From Bacillus solimangrovi (GTDB lineage Bacteria; Bacillota; Bacilli; Bacillales; Bacillaceae_N), in contig NZ_MJEH01000011.1 in NCBI RefSeq assembly GCF_001742425.1, forward strand, positions 186,001 to 250,000: a stretch of DNA of 64,000 bases. Reading direction: 5' to 3'. This document shows, piece by piece, positions 26,910 to 36,362 of this stretch. Below the pieces are notes generated by a model. The model was not told the origin of the DNA. It saw nothing but the letters and a program-made list of their open reading frames with translations, and did no database searches. The position numbers and the translations under genes are program-made. The number at the start of each line of letters is the position of its first letter. Position 1 is the first letter of the stretch.

Positions 26910-28259
26910 TTACTTACTCGTTAATTCTAATACCACTTCTTCTAATACATCTAAACCTTCATTTAATTGTTCAACTGTTATTACAAGCGGACTAAGTATT
27001 CGAACGACATTTCCGTATAAACCAGCACCCATCAACACAACTCCACGTTTATGGCAAGCTTGCACGATTTGACTAGTTAATTCTTTATTTGGTTCTTTCG
27101 TCTCACGATCTTTAACAAACTCAATCGCTGTCATCGCACCGAGTGTGCGTACTTCACCGATTTGTTCCACTTTTGATTGAAGTGCTTTGAATCGCTTCGA
27201 AATTGCTTCACCGATATGAAACGCTCTAGACGGTAATTCGTCTTTTTCCATTAGGTTAATGACTTCTAAAGCTGCCACGCAACCTAATGGACTTCCACCG
27301 TAAGTTCCACCGATTTCACCTACATCAGGTGCATCCATAACCTGCGCTCTTCCTGTCACTGCACTAATTGGCAATCCTGCTGCAATTGATTTTGACATCG
27401 TCATTAAATCAGGCACAACATCATAGTGATCCATGCCAAACATTTTTCCTGTTCGACCAAACCCAGTTTGAACTTCGTCAGCAATGAATAAAATACCATT
27501 TTCTTCGCAAATTTGCTTCACACCTTGTACGAAATGTTTCGATGGCGCAACAAAACCACCTTCACCTTGTACAGGTTCCATGATGACCGCTGCAATATCT
27601 TCTGCTGGCACTTCACGTAAGAAGAAGTCTTGGAATTCGGCTAAAATCATATCATCTACTTCTTTCGTTGTCATTCCTTTTTGGGCACGATAATAATAAG
27701 GATATGGCATCTTATACGTGTCTGGAGCAAACGGTCCAAAGCCATTTTTGTAAGGCTTCACCTTACTCGTTAATGACATCGCCATATATGTTCTACCATG
27801 GAAACCACGCTCAAATGAAATAATTCCTCTTCGTTTTGTATATCTTCTTGCAATCTTAATCGCATTCTCAACCGCTTCAGCACCACTATTTAAGAAGAAT
27901 GTTTTTTTATGGTGGTTTCCAGGTGTAATTTCGTTCAATTTCTCTGCCAATTGAAGATATGATTCATACATCATGACATGAAAACAAGGATGAATGTATT
28001 TATCAACTTGTTCCTTTAAGGCTTCTACAACAGTCGGTGGACAATGTCCGACATTTAACGTACCGATTGCACCTGCAAAATCTAAAAATGTATTGCCATC
28101 AATATCTGTTAAAACCGCACCTTCACCTTTTTCAGCGAATACAGGCATCGTATTAAATGGTCCACGCGGTACATGTTCGTGACGTCTTTTTAATAATTCT
28201 TCTGATTTTGGTCCAGGAATTGCCGTTTTTAAATTAATTGTTTTTGCTGTCGTTTCCAT
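26910..28259 (-). CDS. gabT: 4-aminobutyrate aminotransferase
   Basis: A 449-residue class III aminotransferase. The PLP lysine is Lys290 in MSKSIAAGLP and the PLP-ring Asp is in LFIADEVQTGFGRTG. FLNSGAEAVENAIKIAR and FERGFHGRT are typical of GabT. It should transfer the amino group of GABA to 2-oxoglutarate, giving succinate semialdehyde. It lies between yodQ and the aldehyde dehydrogenase in one operon. Acetyl-GABA formed from acetyl-beta-lysine and deacylated by YodQ is the expected source. 5-aminovalerate is an alternative substrate. Confidence 0.92.
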   Translation of the reverse strand: METTAKTINLKTAIPGPKSEELLKRRHEHVPRGPFNTMPVFAEKGEGAVLTDIDGNTFLDFAGAIGTLNVGHCPPTVVEALKEQVDKYIHPCFHVMMYESYLQLAEKLNEITPGNHHKKTFFLNSGAEAVENAIKIARRYTKRRGIISFERGFHGRTYMAMSLTSKVKPYKNGFGPFAPDTYKMPYPYYYRAQKGMTTKEVDDMILAEFQDFFLREVPAEDIAAVIMEPVQGEGGFVAPSKHFVQGVKQICEENGILFIADEVQTGFGRTGKMFGMDHYDVVPDLMTMSKSIAAGLPISAVTGRAQVMDAPDVGEIGGTYGGSPLGCVAALEVINLMEKDELPSRAFHIGEAISKRFKALQSKVEQIGEVRTLGAMTAIEFVKDRETKEPNKELTSQIVQACHKRGVVLMGAGLYGNVVRILSPLVITVEQLNEGLDVLEEVVLELTSK

Positions 28260-28274
28260 TGAAACCCCTCCAGA

Positions 28275-29555
28275 TTATTTGCTTTGATCTTGCGCAACAC
28301 CGCACCAGTCTAATATTGCAAGTGCAATGATCTCTGCTGCTTCAAATACTTTATCTAGCTCAATAAATTCATTTGGAAAATGCGCCATTTCTGTAACACC
28401 CGGGCCAAATACAATTGAAGGTGTATCACCTACATTCGTTAACAAACCTCCATCTGTTCCCCAAGGTGACGCTTCGATCACTGGCTGTTCATGTCTTACT
28501 TGTTCGTAAGCATCTGTTAAGATTTCCATTAGCTCATGATTCGCATCAATTGATCCTGGTAGCCATCTTGCACCATACCATTCAAGCTTTACAGGTACTG
28601 ATTCAAACCATTCATCTACTTCTGATAACTGATTGAGCCACGTCTTCATTTCTGCTTGAGCCTCTTCGATTGTCTCCTCTGGAGAGACACCCATTCGCCC
28701 TTCAATAACGACAATGTCAGCGACTGACGAAGGCCATTCCCCTCCTTCAATACGCCCGATATTTATCGGAATTGGAATCGGAATGTTATCATAAAGTGGG
28801 TCAGTAATCCGTTCATTTCTCGCTTCTTCTAACTTTCGAATATGTTCAGTTACAATGAATGCCTTCTCAATTGCACTTACACCTTCGTAGCGAGTCCCTC
28901 CATGAGCAGAACGTCCCTTTACATGAATACGAAACCACATTGAACCTTGTTGTTTAGGAAAGATTTTCATATTGGTAGGTTCAGGGATAATGGCTGCATC
29001 AGCTGTATAACCTCGTAATACAGCTGCTAATGTTCCTAATCCGCCACTCTCTTCTTCTATCACACTATGAAACAGCACATCTCCCTTTAACGTTAAATCT
29101 AGTGATTGTATCGCCTCAATTGCTAACAGTAAGGAAACGTTTCCACCTTTCATATCTGTCGTACCACGCCCATACATCTTTCCATCAACAATCTCACCAC
29201 TATATGGATCATACTCCCATTGGTCACGATCTCCAGCTGGAACAACATCAATATGTCCGTTCAATACGATCGAGCGTCCACCACCCGTGCCTTTTAACAC
29301 ACCAACAACGTTTGGACTTCCAGTAAAGTCTGTACGTGGGGATGCAAAATAAGGATGCTGCTTCAAAACGTCTCCATCAGGTGTCCACATGTCTACTTGT
29401 AAACCTAACTCATCGAGCTTCTGTTTGACGAGCTGTTGTACATGTTGTTCATTGCCTTGGATGCTGTCTGCCTGAACAAAGGATTGTAGTAAGTCTATCC
29501 CCTCTTGCTTATTCTCATCTAACCATTGCTTAATCTTTGATTTTACTGCTTGCAT
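28275..29555 (-). CDS. yodQ: M20-family deacylase YodQ
   Basis: 426 residues of the ArgE/DapE/ACY1 zinc peptidase family. Metal ligands are visible in VLNGHIDVVPAGD, GRGTTDMKGG and HSVIEEESGGLG, followed by the lid domain (VKGRSAHGGTRYEG). B. subtilis YodQ lies in kamA-yodP-yodQ-yodR-yodS-yodT. I infer that it removes the acetyl group put on by AblB, releasing GABA from acetamidobutyrate. The ATG at 29555 has GGGGGAG 7 bases upstream; the GTG one codon earlier is less likely. Confidence 0.87.
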   Translation of the reverse strand: MQAVKSKIKQWLDENKQEGIDLLQSFVQADSIQGNEQHVQQLVKQKLDELGLQVDMWTPDGDVLKQHPYFASPRTDFTGSPNVVGVLKGTGGGRSIVLNGHIDVVPAGDRDQWEYDPYSGEIVDGKMYGRGTTDMKGGNVSLLLAIEAIQSLDLTLKGDVLFHSVIEEESGGLGTLAAVLRGYTADAAIIPEPTNMKIFPKQQGSMWFRIHVKGRSAHGGTRYEGVSAIEKAFIVTEHIRKLEEARNERITDPLYDNIPIPIPINIGRIEGGEWPSSVADIVVIEGRMGVSPEETIEEAQAEMKTWLNQLSEVDEWFESVPVKLEWYGARWLPGSIDANHELMEILTDAYEQVRHEQPVIEASPWGTDGGLLTNVGDTPSIVFGPGVTEMAHFPNEFIELDKVFEAAEIIALAILDWCGVAQDQSK

Positions 29556-29582
29556 CACTTCACTCCCCCTTTAGCTTATTCC

Positions 29583-30245
29583 TTATGCTAATGTCTTCAC
29601 TTCTTCTGCAAAGGTAATACTTGCCTCTGTATTGTTCAAGACATCTTCACGTGTATATGGATCCATAATTTCCGTTACAATTAAGCCTTTCTCCGTTACT
29701 TTCATGACTGCCATGTCGGTAATGATCAGATCGACACAACGTGCAGATGTAAGTGGTAATTGACATTGTTTTAAAATTTTGGGTTGTCCGTATTTATTCA
29801 CATGACTCATAAGTACAATCACTTTCTTAGCTTTTTGAGCGAGTTCCATTGCTCCACCAATACCAGGCACACGTTTACCTGGAACGATCCAATTCGCCAA
29901 ATCACCCGTTTCACTAACTTCAAGTGCACCTAGAATCGTAATGTCAAGATGACCTCTACGAATCATGCCAAATGCTTCACTGCTATCAAAGTACGAAGCA
30001 CCTTTAACGATCGTAACGGGCCAACCTGCTGCATTACAGAGTGCCGGATCTTCCTTACCTTGTTTTGGCGCTTCTCCCATACCAAGAATGCCATTTTCCG
30101 CATGAAACATCACTTCCATCTCATCTGGTAAAAAGTTTGAAACGAGTGAAGGGATACCGATACCTAGATTAACGACCATACCTTGTTCAATTTCCTTGGC
30201 AGCCCGACGTGCAAGTCGGTTTCGAACGTCTACTCCCATGCCCAT
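29583..30245 (-). CDS. yodR: CoA transferase subunit B YodR
   Basis: 220 residues of the 3-oxoacid CoA-transferase beta family. The conserved Glu is in FHAENGILGMG (near residue 50). GIGIPSLVSNF and the GGAMELAQKAKKVIVLMSH block are typical of AtoA/ScoB proteins. It forms a heteromer with YodS, whose gene overlaps it by 16 bases, implying coupled translation. Proposed role: transfer of CoA to the keto acid made from acetyl-beta-lysine by YodT. Confidence 0.92.
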   Translation of the reverse strand: MGMGVDVRNRLARRAAKEIEQGMVVNLGIGIPSLVSNFLPDEMEVMFHAENGILGMGEAPKQGKEDPALCNAAGWPVTIVKGASYFDSSEAFGMIRRGHLDITILGALEVSETGDLANWIVPGKRVPGIGGAMELAQKAKKVIVLMSHVNKYGQPKILKQCQLPLTSARCVDLIITDMAVMKVTEKGLIVTEIMDPYTREDVLNNTEASITFAEEVKTLA

Positions 30246-30934
30246 GTCCAGTCCACTCCTTCACTTTGGATAACCATATCTACATGTATTCCTGGTGTTA
30301 TGATCGCTTCCGGATCAAGTTCACCAACTGGGACAATTTCTTCAACTTCTGCAATTGTGAAGTTACCAGCCATTGCAACAAGAGGGTTCGTATTACGTTC
30401 ACTTTTGTCATAAATGAGATTGCCAAATGGATCGCCTTTTTTGGCATAAATAATCGACACATCTGCAATTAACGGAGTTTCAAGTAAGTAATCTTTACCG
30501 TCTACGTGGATCTTCTGCTTACCTTGCTCTATCATCGTTCCAACACCGACGTCAGATAAAATGCCACCAAGCCCCATGCCTCCAGCACGGATTCTCTCAG
30601 CAAGAATTCCTTGTGGAGAAAATTCCACTTCAAGCTTACCTTCTGTCATTAACTTACCAGCAATAGGATTTGAGCCGATATGTGAGGCAATTAGTTTCTT
30701 CACTCTTCCTTGGCTAACAACTCTGCCAATTCCGATCTCAGGAAACGCAGAGTCATTTCCAATTAACGTTAACTCGCTCACACCTTTTTCCATAATCCCT
30801 TTAATTAGAAGAGGTGGGTTTCCCACACCTCCAAATCCACCAAACATAAGCGTACAACGATCATCAATATGCAGCATCGCTTCATTTAATGTGCTTACTT
30901 TATTCATTTTCTTCTTTTCTACTGATGACGACAC
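30230..30934 (-). CDS. yodS: CoA transferase subunit A YodS
   Basis: 234 residues of the alpha family (AtoD/ScoA type). The glycine-rich MFGGFGGVGNPPLLIKG, LTLIGNDSAFPEIGIG and FSPQGILAERIRAGGMGLGG blocks are conserved. Partner of YodR, with overlapping genes. Second in the yodT operon, starting 13 bp after the yodT stop. Together they would activate 3-keto-6-acetamidohexanoate as a CoA ester; a thiolase for the following step is not in this window. Confidence 0.92.
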   Translation of the reverse strand: MSSSVEKKKMNKVSTLNEAMLHIDDRCTLMFGGFGGVGNPPLLIKGIMEKGVSELTLIGNDSAFPEIGIGRVVSQGRVKKLIASHIGSNPIAGKLMTEGKLEVEFSPQGILAERIRAGGMGLGGILSDVGVGTMIEQGKQKIHVDGKDYLLETPLIADVSIIYAKKGDPFGNLIYDKSERNTNPLVAMAGNFTIAEVEEIVPVGELDPEAIITPGIHVDMVIQSEGVDWTWAWE

Positions 30935-30947
30935 CTAACCACCTCCA

Positions 30948-32312
30948 TTAACTTACTGTATTGAGGATTCCTTGCTGTACGAGTTCATCTTGAATATCGT
31001 ATACAGCACGCTCAAAAATTTCGACTAACTGATCGATTTCTTCTTTTTTAATCGTTAATGGGGGAGCAATAATGACTGCATCGCCTGCATTCCCATCAAT
31101 TCCAGCTCCTGATGGATAGATTAGTAACCCATAATGTTGTGCACGTTGAACGATCATATCTCTAACATTCAGTGCTTTATCAAATGGAATTTTCGTGAAT
31201 GCATTTGCTACAAATTCAACCCCAACCATTAGACCTTTTCCTCTTATATTTCCAATCAATTCATACCGTTCTAACAACGGTTGTAATTGATGTAATAAAT
31301 ACTCTCCATTATCTGCAGATGCAGCAACGAGATCATGCTTCTCGATATAATCAAGCACAGCAAGTGAAACTGCTGCAGACTGTGGGTTTGCACTATACGT
31401 ATGACCACTCATGACAACTTTAGAACCGTTTAAGATCGGCTCAAGCACGTGATCTTTAGCTAGTGTTGCTGCAATTGGTGTATAACCAGCACTCATGCCT
31501 TTTCCAAGTGTGATAATATCCGCTTCAGCATTCCAATGTTCCATCCCAAACATCTTTCCAGTTCTTCCTATACCTGTCATAACCTCATCAGCAATAAATA
31601 ATATATTGTGATAATTGCATATTTCTCGAACACGTTCATAGTAGCCAGGTGGGGGAACGATAACAGCACCTGCTGCTCCTATGATTGGTTCAGCAATAAA
31701 TGCAGCGATATGGTCAGCTCCAACTTTTCGAATAACTCGGTCCAATTCTGTTGCACACATTAATCCGCATTCTGGGAATTTTTGATGGAATGGACAACGA
31801 TAACAATTTGGGGCAGATACATTGGGGTAGTCTTGTAACAATGGTACAAAGCGATCACGTCTCTCAGAGTGGCCTGACATTGACAATGCTCCAATTGTTA
31901 TCCCATGGTAACTTACCCAGCGAGAAAGGATCTTTTGCTTTCGATGCAACCCTTTCTCCTGCCAATGTTGCAACGCAATCTTCAACGCTGTTTCTGTCGC
32001 CTCAGATCCGCTATTAACGAAAAAAGACCAATATTTCTCATTACCAGGGGCTAAGTCACTTAATCTTTCTGCTAATTTTTCCGCGGCATCTGTCGTGAAC
32101 TGTGAACGATACACAAATGAAACTAATTTCGCCTGTTCAGTAATGGCATTTATCAACTCAGGTACTGCATGGCCGATACTTGCTGTCACTGCACCTGAAG
32201 AACCATCAATATATGCCTTTCCATCTTTATCGTATAGATAGATGCCTTTTCCATACGAAGCTACTGGATAGACACGGTCAAGTACAGGCTTAATTAAATG
32301 TGAATGCTGCAT
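30948..32312 (-). CDS. yodT: Class III aminotransferase YodT
   Basis: 454 residues. PLP lysine Lys271 in TLGKGMSAGY; PLP-ring Asp in FIADEVMTGIGRTG. A cysteine-rich insert (CYRCPFHQKFPECGLMC, 170-186) is unusual for the superfamily and may bind metal. The frame is open to 32375, but only the ATG at 32312 has a ribosome site (AGGAGGTG). First gene of the six-gene operon. In B. subtilis yodT ends the kamA operon. I infer transamination of N6-acetyl-beta-lysine. No sigma-54 site was found upstream. Confidence 0.9.
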   Translation of the reverse strand: MQHSHLIKPVLDRVYPVASYGKGIYLYDKDGKAYIDGSSGAVTASIGHAVPELINAITEQAKLVSFVYRSQFTTDAAEKLAERLSDLAPGNEKYWSFFVNSGSEATETALKIALQHWQEKGLHRKQKILSRWVSYHGITIGALSMSGHSERRDRFVPLLQDYPNVSAPNCYRCPFHQKFPECGLMCATELDRVIRKVGADHIAAFIAEPIIGAAGAVIVPPPGYYERVREICNYHNILFIADEVMTGIGRTGKMFGMEHWNAEADIITLGKGMSAGYTPIAATLAKDHVLEPILNGSKVVMSGHTYSANPQSAAVSLAVLDYIEKHDLVAASADNGEYLLHQLQPLLERYELIGNIRGKGLMVGVEFVANAFTKIPFDKALNVRDMIVQRAQHYGLLIYPSGAGIDGNAGDAVIIAPPLTIKKEEIDQLVEIFERAVYDIQDELVQQGILNTVS

Positions 32313-32464
32313 TAAAACACCTCCTGATGTCATATGAAGAGAACATGCTATTCTTGCCCTTTCATATCCGAACATTTAGAATATTTCAAACTCCTATACT
32401 TTTATCATATGCAAAGTTGAGACTTCTTTCTATTCGCCACAAGACTAAAAAATATGTGAGAATT

Positions 32465-32622
32465 CTTATACATCTTGTATAAGAGGATGTTTAAAAAGTC
32501 TGGAATAAATAACTGTCGAACAACTGTGTTGGCTTGCTTTTCCGCTCCTCATGTACCCTAAAACGTACACTCCAGTACTGGGACCTTCGCCGCCTTGTTC
32601 TACTCCGTCCTTTTTGAACACG
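32465..32622. repeat. Foldback-type intergenic element upstream of yodT
   Basis: A small hairpin CTTATACA/TGTATAAG (32465-32483) adjoins about 140 bases whose ends are near-inverted (GTTTAAAAAG at 32489 and CTTTTTGAAC near 32619). It contains nested partial palindromes such as TGTAC...GTACA. GC content is higher than around it and there is no reading frame. It resembles dispersed intergenic elements I know from other Bacillus genomes, but a search is needed. The 553-base gap 32376-32928 holds no gene. Confidence 0.4.
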
Positions 32623-32758
32623 ATTTATAATGAGAAATTATCACGTTTCAACTGACGCCAAGACCCCCACTTTAAAACATAAGAGAATCAACGAAGTTTA
32701 AGTAGGAGAGCAAGTGTCAGTAATTAACTGATTGGTTCAACTAACTATTGAAGAAAAA

Positions 32759-32785
32759 CCTTCACTGATAGAAGTTTCACTTTAT
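32759..32785 (+). repeat. Dispersed repeat copy 3 (AGAAGTTTCACTTTAT family)
   Basis: Reads CCTTCACTGATAGAAG then TTTCACTTTAT. It is nearly identical to the minus-strand copy at 1697-1723 and shares the 16-bp core with 3370-3385. It lies at the end of the gene-free stretch between yodT and the deaminase gene. Confidence 0.6.
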
Positions 32786-32928
32786 TAGAGAAGTAGGATA
32801 ATAATGGTCTCTTTTTTCAGTCGAAAAAAAGCATTCTCCTACGAAAGTCGCAGAAAAATGCTTGATTAGATGGCGTTCTTAAATTGGTAATTCAATAGTT
32901 GCACATTTTGTTCTGTTCTCACTTAATA

Positions 32929-33351
32929 TTAGTTAAAAAGATCTTCATCCTTATATGCGAGAGACCAATGAAAAGGCTGTAACTCCCCTAATGATTTAAA
33001 AGATACTGGTCTACGATTATCTGCGGTTGATACTGCTACTTGGACTTCTCTTCCCCAATAGAACAGTCTTTCTTGGCATATACCACATGGAGACAAAATC
33101 TTAAATTCAGTGCTTTCATCATCACGAACGACACATATGGCATGTGTGACTTTCTTATTTAACTTATGCGCCTCTAATATTGAACCTGTTTCGATACAAA
33201 GATTTGTTTGATCATTTATCACTTCAGGTGCCACACTCGTTACAATTTGTCCGTCTTCTAAACACATTGCTGCTGCACCACCCCATCCTCTAGGGTACCT
33301 CATTTTAATAAGCTCTATAGCAGTTTGATATAGTTGTTGTTCAATGTTCAT
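32929..33351 (-). CDS. Cytidine deaminase-like zinc deaminase
   Basis: 140 residues of the cytidine deaminase fold. The zinc site is CIETGS (catalytic Glu after the first ligand, near residue 52) and SPCGICQERL (near 107). This resembles small cytidine or blasticidin-S deaminases, though the first motif is C-I-E rather than the usual C-A-E. GAGGTATAGAGC precedes the ATG. It may work in pyrimidine salvage or on an antibiotic-like nucleoside. It is not clearly part of the lysine cluster. Confidence 0.75.
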   Translation of the reverse strand: MNIEQQLYQTAIELIKMRYPRGWGGAAAMCLEDGQIVTSVAPEVINDQTNLCIETGSILEAHKLNKKVTHAICVVRDDESTEFKILSPCGICQERLFYWGREVQVAVSTADNRRPVSFKSLGELQPFHWSLAYKDEDLFN

Positions 33352-33428
33352 GCTCTATACCTCATTCCAATTAACTTGTTCGTTTGTGAGAATGGTACCG
33401 AAATACAGACGATTGAATTTCACAGGTG

Positions 33429-33468
33429 GAAAGGTATTCTTATTAAAAGATTAATAAGAATACCTTTC
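33429..33468 (-). terminator. Terminator of ablB
   Basis: A perfect 17-bp inverted repeat (33429-33445 and 33452-33468) with a 6-nt loop, 8 bp after the ablB stop. The lower stem is A/T rich and ends GAAAGG/CCTTTC. Confidence 0.85.
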
Positions 33469-33476
33469 AATTGAAA

Positions 33477-34301
33477 TCATTCTACATCGATTTGCTTCGT
33501 CCATATATTCATATCTTCAAATCCAGTAAAAATTTTGCAGTTATTTTTCAACCTACCTTCATACGTATAACCTAGCCTCTTCACAGTCAAGTTCATGCCT
33601 ACTGACTGGGCCCTCGTTAATGAATAAGCACATTGAATCTGTTTTTCCTTTAGAATTTCCTCTAGTTTAATAACAATTGGGGATAGCAAACTATTGCCAC
33701 GATAATCTGGGTCTGTCACACAATCTGTTATTTCTGCACAATTGTATTCTGGCTGAATATAAGCAGATGCTGCGGAGATAATCTTCCCGTTTTCTTTCAT
33801 GACGACAAACACATAATCACTACCGATCTGTTCCCGTAAATATTTAGGGTCATGTACATTTGTCGGATAGAATTTGAACACTTTTTCATATAACCTTGCT
33901 AACTCAATTGCATCTTCTTCCGTTGCTTCTACTAAAATAGTATTGTCCATAATGTCAGTTGATACATATTGTTTTTGGTCACGTTGAACAATTTCCATCA
34001 CATCTTCATTTACTTTGTGAAAATTAGATTCTTCCCGTTCAGAATGAAAATATTTCGTCATCATGATCCCATCTTGCCCTTTGAAAAAACCGCTAATTCT
34101 GCCTTCCCTACTGAAACCAGCATGTTGAAGCTGATTAACACAATGAGGCATCGTAAAACAAATGAGCTTTGAAGCATTTGTTTGCTTCTGTAATGTTAGC
34201 AAACTCTGAATGGTCTCATCTGTTACTTCAACTAGATAACTAACAATTCGCTCATTAAATCGATCATCATCAATTTTGTTACTTGTTTGCTGAATAATCA
34301 T
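33477..34301 (-). CDS. ablB: Beta-lysine N-acetyltransferase AblB (YodP)
   Basis: 274 residues. The C-terminal half is a GNAT domain (ATEEDAIELARLYEKVF...ITDCVTDPDYRGNSLLSPIV) and the N-terminal half is the family-specific domain with GFSREGRISGFFKGQDGIMMTKYF. This arrangement is that of putative beta-lysine N-acetyltransferases, which make N6-acetyl-beta-lysine from the KamA product. In B. subtilis the gene (yodP) follows kamA. Here it is 13.4 kb away and on the opposite strand. GGAGAAG precedes the ATG. Confidence 0.9.
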   Translation of the reverse strand: MIIQQTSNKIDDDRFNERIVSYLVEVTDETIQSLLTLQKQTNASKLICFTMPHCVNQLQHAGFSREGRISGFFKGQDGIMMTKYFHSEREESNFHKVNEDVMEIVQRDQKQYVSTDIMDNTILVEATEEDAIELARLYEKVFKFYPTNVHDPKYLREQIGSDYVFVVMKENGKIISAASAYIQPEYNCAEITDCVTDPDYRGNSLLSPIVIKLEEILKEKQIQCAYSLTRAQSVGMNLTVKRLGYTYEGRLKNNCKIFTGFEDMNIWTKQIDVE

Positions 34302-34661
34302 GCACTTCTCCTCTCTACATCATAAAATTAGTCGCTACTCCTAACTTATAATAATAGTATATTTTTTCAAAAAGAAGAAGGCTATCGTACGCTTCGCAGA
34401 AAAACATTTCTCATTTTTATACATTTGTACGAAGAACATCTGACTTCTTAAAAACTTAGATAAGCTTTGCCATTTTGTACAAAAAATATTGATGTATTTA
34501 TTGCTTTTAGCCAATATTCTTAACTATAGGTAAAATGGTAAAATATTATAAATTTTCTGTATTTTAATAAGGAGTGATGCGTGACTACTAATTTAATAGC
34601 TGTGTTTAACCGATTTTGCATGTAAGCGATGAACGCCATTCAACAATTAAAGGGGGATTAT
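34302..34661. other. Divergent control region of ablB and the NhaC-type gene
   Basis: About 360 AT-rich bases. I looked for the -24/-12 element and the TGCCGA-N6-AGCACA motif found before kamA and see neither. A weak cre-like stretch near 34620-34634 (12 of 14) is not convincing. Confidence 0.4.
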
Positions 34662-36236
34662 ATGGAGAATTCATTTTTATCATTGTTACCACCTTTGCTC
34701 ACGATCAGCATGATCATTATTACGAAAAGGTTACTCCTTTCACTCGGTACGGGTATACTCGTCGGAGCTCTCATGCTTAACCAGTGGAATCCGATCGCAA
34801 GTGTTAAACAAATTTTCAATATTGCAATTGGATTATTTTATGCTGATGGTGGCATTAATACGTGGTATGTCTATATTCTACTCTTTTTGTTTTTACTTGG
34901 GATGATTACAGCAGCCATCTCCATTGCAGGTGGAACGAGAGCATTCGGTGAATGGGGACAAAAACGAATTAAATCAAAGTTTGGTGCACAGCTATTTGCA
35001 ATTATTTTAGGAATCATGATTTTTTTCGATGATTACTTCAATAGTCTCGTCACTGGTAAAGTCAGTAAACCGATTACTGATCGCTATCGTGTTTCTCGTT
35101 CTAAATTAGCGTATCTTATCGATTCTACCGCAGCACCAATATGTGTCATCATGCCGATTTCAAGTTGGGGTGCTTACATCATTTCACTTATAGGCGGCAT
35201 TACATCTGAAAATGACGTTTTTCAATTCAGTGCTTTAGAAGCGTTCTCATTATCTATCCCAATGAACTTTTACGCTATTTTTGCTATTTTAATGACAATT
35301 GCTGCTGCCTACTATAACATTAACTTAGGTCAAATGAAACATGATGAACAACGTGCTATGCAAGACGGTATCTTAGTTGATCTTTCAAAAGGACAGGTTC
35401 CTGGTGAAGAAGAATCCTTACCTGAGAGAGAAGATGGTAAGCTTAGAGATTTGTTCATTCCGATTCTTACTTTAATTGTGACGACAATTGCTGCCATGTT
35501 ATGGACAGGTGCCTCTGCATCAGGGGAACAAGTCACATTGTTAACGATGTTTGAAAATACAGATGTAGCAGCTTCATTATTTTACGGTGGTTTAGCAGGT
35601 TGGCTCGTGTCAATGCTCATTCTTTTAAGCAAACGAGTTCAATTCAACCTAATCGGTAAAAGCATTATAGCTGGGCTGAAGTCAATGCTGTCACCAATTA
35701 TCATCTTGTTATTCGCTTGGAGTACGGTAGAAATTATCGGTGCTTTAGGCACTGGCACATATTTAGCTCAATTAATAGATAGTCACCTCTCAGTCGTGTG
35801 GTTACCTGCTATTATGTTTCTTGCTGCTGCCTTTATCGCATTTTCAACTGGTACTTCATGGGGAACTTTTGGCATTATGATTCCAATTGGTGCAGAAATT
35901 GCTTTACAAACTGATCCAACTTATTTCCTTCCATTAATCGCAGCTGTACTTGCTGGTTCTGTACAAGGGGACCATAGCTCTCCAATTTCAGATACAACCG
36001 TATTATCTTCAACTGGTGCAGGTGTACACCATATCGATCACGTCATGACTCAACTTCCATACTCACTACTAGTTGGTTTCATATCACTAATCGGCTTCAT
36101 CATGCTCGGGCTAACACAACAAGTTATTCTTTCCTTTATTGTTACACTCGCTTTGTTCATTTTAATCGTCGTTTTACTGAGAGAGAAATCAACACTCTCA
36201 CATCATCAACCTCAAGAAAATGAACTAACAAAATAG
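34662..36236 (+). CDS. NhaC-family Na+/H+ antiporter or amino-acid-linked exchanger
   Basis: About 524 residues with 11-13 membrane segments. Family marks are the IFFDDYFNSLVTG motif, VSRSKLAYLIDSTAAPICVIMPISSWGAY, and GTSWGTFGIMIPIG followed by QGDHSSPISDTTVLSS. NhaC-type carriers include Na+/H+ and substrate/Na+ exchangers such as MleN. Divergent from ablB and near the yod operon, so transport of lysine, beta-lysine or a product is possible but unproven. A first Met at 34629 lacks a ribosome site; AGGGGG precedes the ATG at 34662. Confidence 0.88.
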   Translation: MENSFLSLLPPLLTISMIIITKRLLLSLGTGILVGALMLNQWNPIASVKQIFNIAIGLFYADGGINTWYVYILLFLFLLGMITAAISIAGGTRAFGEWGQKRIKSKFGAQLFAIILGIMIFFDDYFNSLVTGKVSKPITDRYRVSRSKLAYLIDSTAAPICVIMPISSWGAYIISLIGGITSENDVFQFSALEAFSLSIPMNFYAIFAILMTIAAAYYNINLGQMKHDEQRAMQDGILVDLSKGQVPGEEESLPEREDGKLRDLFIPILTLIVTTIAAMLWTGASASGEQVTLLTMFENTDVAASLFYGGLAGWLVSMLILLSKRVQFNLIGKSIIAGLKSMLSPIIILLFAWSTVEIIGALGTGTYLAQLIDSHLSVVWLPAIMFLAAAFIAFSTGTSWGTFGIMIPIGAEIALQTDPTYFLPLIAAVLAGSVQGDHSSPISDTTVLSSTGAGVHHIDHVMTQLPYSLLVGFISLIGFIMLGLTQQVILSFIVTLALFILIVVLLREKSTLSHHQPQENELTK

Positions 36237-36259
36237 TTTTTCCATACTTTTTTTATAAT

Positions 36260-36298
36260 ACAAAACCAAACCTCATGTATTTGAGCGTTTGGTTTTGT
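36260..36298 (+). terminator. Terminator of the NhaC-type gene
   Basis: 12-bp perfect stem ACAAAACCAAAC/GTTTGGTTTTGT with a 15-nt loop, followed by ATTTGC. Just after the stop at 36236. Confidence 0.8.
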
Positions 36299-36362
36299 AT
36301 TTGCTATTTCATAACGAACGAGATAGTATTATTATTATCTAATGTTATGAGGAGGTACTAAA

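Noticed and set aside
30561-30938. 125-codon frame antisense to yodS
   Set aside because: Antisense shadow; yodS carries the family motifs.
32313-32930. Sigma-54 promoter or the kamA upstream motif before yodT
   Set aside because: Searched on the minus strand; neither TGGCAC-N5-TTGC nor TGCCGA-N6-AGCACA is present.
34620-34634. cre-like sequence before the NhaC-type gene
   Set aside because: Mismatches fall in the conserved 3' CA of the consensus; not convincing for CcpA.
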